A stretch of 64,000 nucleotides of DNA from Verrucomicrobiia bacterium DG1235 (GTDB lineage Bacteria > Verrucomicrobiota > Verrucomicrobiia > Opitutales > Opitutaceae), in the NCBI GenBank assembly GCA_000155695.1, contig DS990592.1, forward strand, positions 1,636,556-1,700,555. The letters are read 5' to 3'. Shown piece after piece: positions 63,460 through 64,000 of this stretch; the first letter of the stretch is position 1; each line of letters starts with the position of its first letter. The position numbers were made by a program, and so were the translations under genes. The notes beneath the pieces were generated by a model. That model saw only the letters and a program-made list of their open reading frames with translations. It did no database searches and was not told the origin of the DNA.

Positions 63460-64000
63460 TCACTCCTCTCGCTCGCTAGAGTTCATTTTGTCGATCGCTA
63501 CCGCGAGCAGAATGACGCCACCCTTGATCACCTGCTGCCAAAACGGCGATACGTTCATCAGGAAAAGCCCATTGTTCAGCACCCCGATGATCAAGCACCC
63601 GAGCACCGTGCCCATCACGGTTCCACGCCCACCAGAAAGCGATGTTCCGCCAATCACCACCGCCGCAATCGAATCGAGTTCGTAGCCGAGTCCCGCGTTG
63701 GGTTGGGCAGAGTCGAGGCGAGAGGTTACGATCAAACCAGCCACGCCCGCTAAACCGCCAGCAAGGGTATAGACGGCAATCTTGATTCGATTTACGCGAA
63801 GCCCGGTCAAGCGAGCAGCCCGCTCATTGCCTCCGACCGCGTAAAGATACCGCCCAAAACGCGCCTTCTTCGTCACCCCCACAAACACCGCCGCCAGCAC
63901 GAGCATGATCCACACCGGCATCGGCACTCCGAGAAAAGCTCCCGTTCCCAACTTCCCAAAAGTCTCGCCCAGTCCGGTGACCGGAAACCCACCCGTCCAC
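63460..64000 (-). CDS. Sugar ABC transporter permease, RbsC-like (partial, runs off right edge)
   Basis: The reading frame stays open to the window end, so the true start is outside; an internal TTG at 63951 is not the start. The visible C-terminal ~180 residues match BPD_transp_2 permeases: FGRYLYAVGGNERAARLTGL (the cytoplasmic loop that contacts the ATPase), VYTLAGGLAGVAGLIVTSRL, GYELDSIAAVVIGGTSLSGG, and final helices ending in VILLAVAIDKMNSS. Predicted inner-membrane import of a monosaccharide. ATPase and binding-protein genes should lie further right. Confidence 0.93.
   Translation of the reverse strand, partial: WTGGFPVTGLGETFGKLGTGAFLGVPMPVWIMLVLAAVFVGVTKKARFGRYLYAVGGNERAARLTGLRVNRIKIAVYTLAGGLAGVAGLIVTSRLDSAQPNAGLGYELDSIAAVVIGGTSLSGGRGTVMGTVLGCLIIGVLNNGLFLMNVSPFWQQVIKGGVILLAVAIDKMNSSEREE

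Noticed and set aside
1-64000. CRISPR array, prophage, insertion sequence or plasmid origin
   Set aside because: No regularly spaced repeats, transposase, integrase, structural phage or replication genes were seen.

Overview
The window is a dense bacterial chromosome segment (about 55-57% GC by eye) devoted to breakdown of complex carbohydrate. The most likely host is a verrucomicrobial bacterium, probably marine and near the Opitutae. This is an inference from: a TonB-dependent receptor with no SusD partner whose mature N-terminus carries the ELSPFEV-type motif; several GxGYxYP putative hydrolases; Tat-type leaders on hydrolases; a sulfatase; and catabolic genes fed by sodium:solute symporters. 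There is no rRNA, intact tRNA or CRISPR array.

Layout. (1) 0.1-7.9 kb: an AraC regulator; a fused GxGYxYP protein divergent from a sugar isomerase / FG-GAP-ASPIC / secreted RidA operon; a secreted PLP enzyme. (2) 8.0-15.2 kb: peptidase S51, an enolase-superfamily enzyme, and two large unrecognised glycosidase-like proteins. (3) 15.8-25.3 kb: a nucleoside-hydrolase-like protein, GH43 and a beta-helix protein in one operon, then a beta-propeller hydrolase, a GH42-like enzyme and a sulfatase. (4) 25.6-31.8 kb: TonB receptor, Gfo/Idh oxidoreductase and LacI regulator. (5) 32-51.1 kb: two SSS symporters, an alpha/alpha-barrel glycosidase, a split lipocalin-like/GxGYxYP pair, two amidohydrolases, heparinase II/III-like lyase, class III aminotransferase, D-lyxose isomerase-like cupin, serine dehydratase, DapA-like aldolase, NAD epimerase and two TIM-barrel isomerases. 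(6) 51.1-53.9 kb: an AbiEi/AbiEii toxin-antitoxin islet between direct repeats ending in a tRNA-3'-end-like core. (7) 53.9-64 kb: a minus-strand operon of four Sde182/DUF1593-type proteins, a PL10 pectate lyase and a sugar ABC permease that runs off the right edge.

How the parts fit (inference). TonB receptor and secreted lyases, sulfatase and glycosidases would depolymerise and import a (probably uronate-containing, partly sulfated) glycan. SSS symporters and the ABC system would carry small products, and isomerases, oxidoreductase, aldolase and dehydratases would feed them into central metabolism. A short near-palindrome, TTTACNRTAAA, recurs in the leader or divergent intergenic region of nearly every transcription unit from 0 to 50 kb and suggests one shared regulon. 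It was not found at the AbiE islet or in the pectate-lyase operon.
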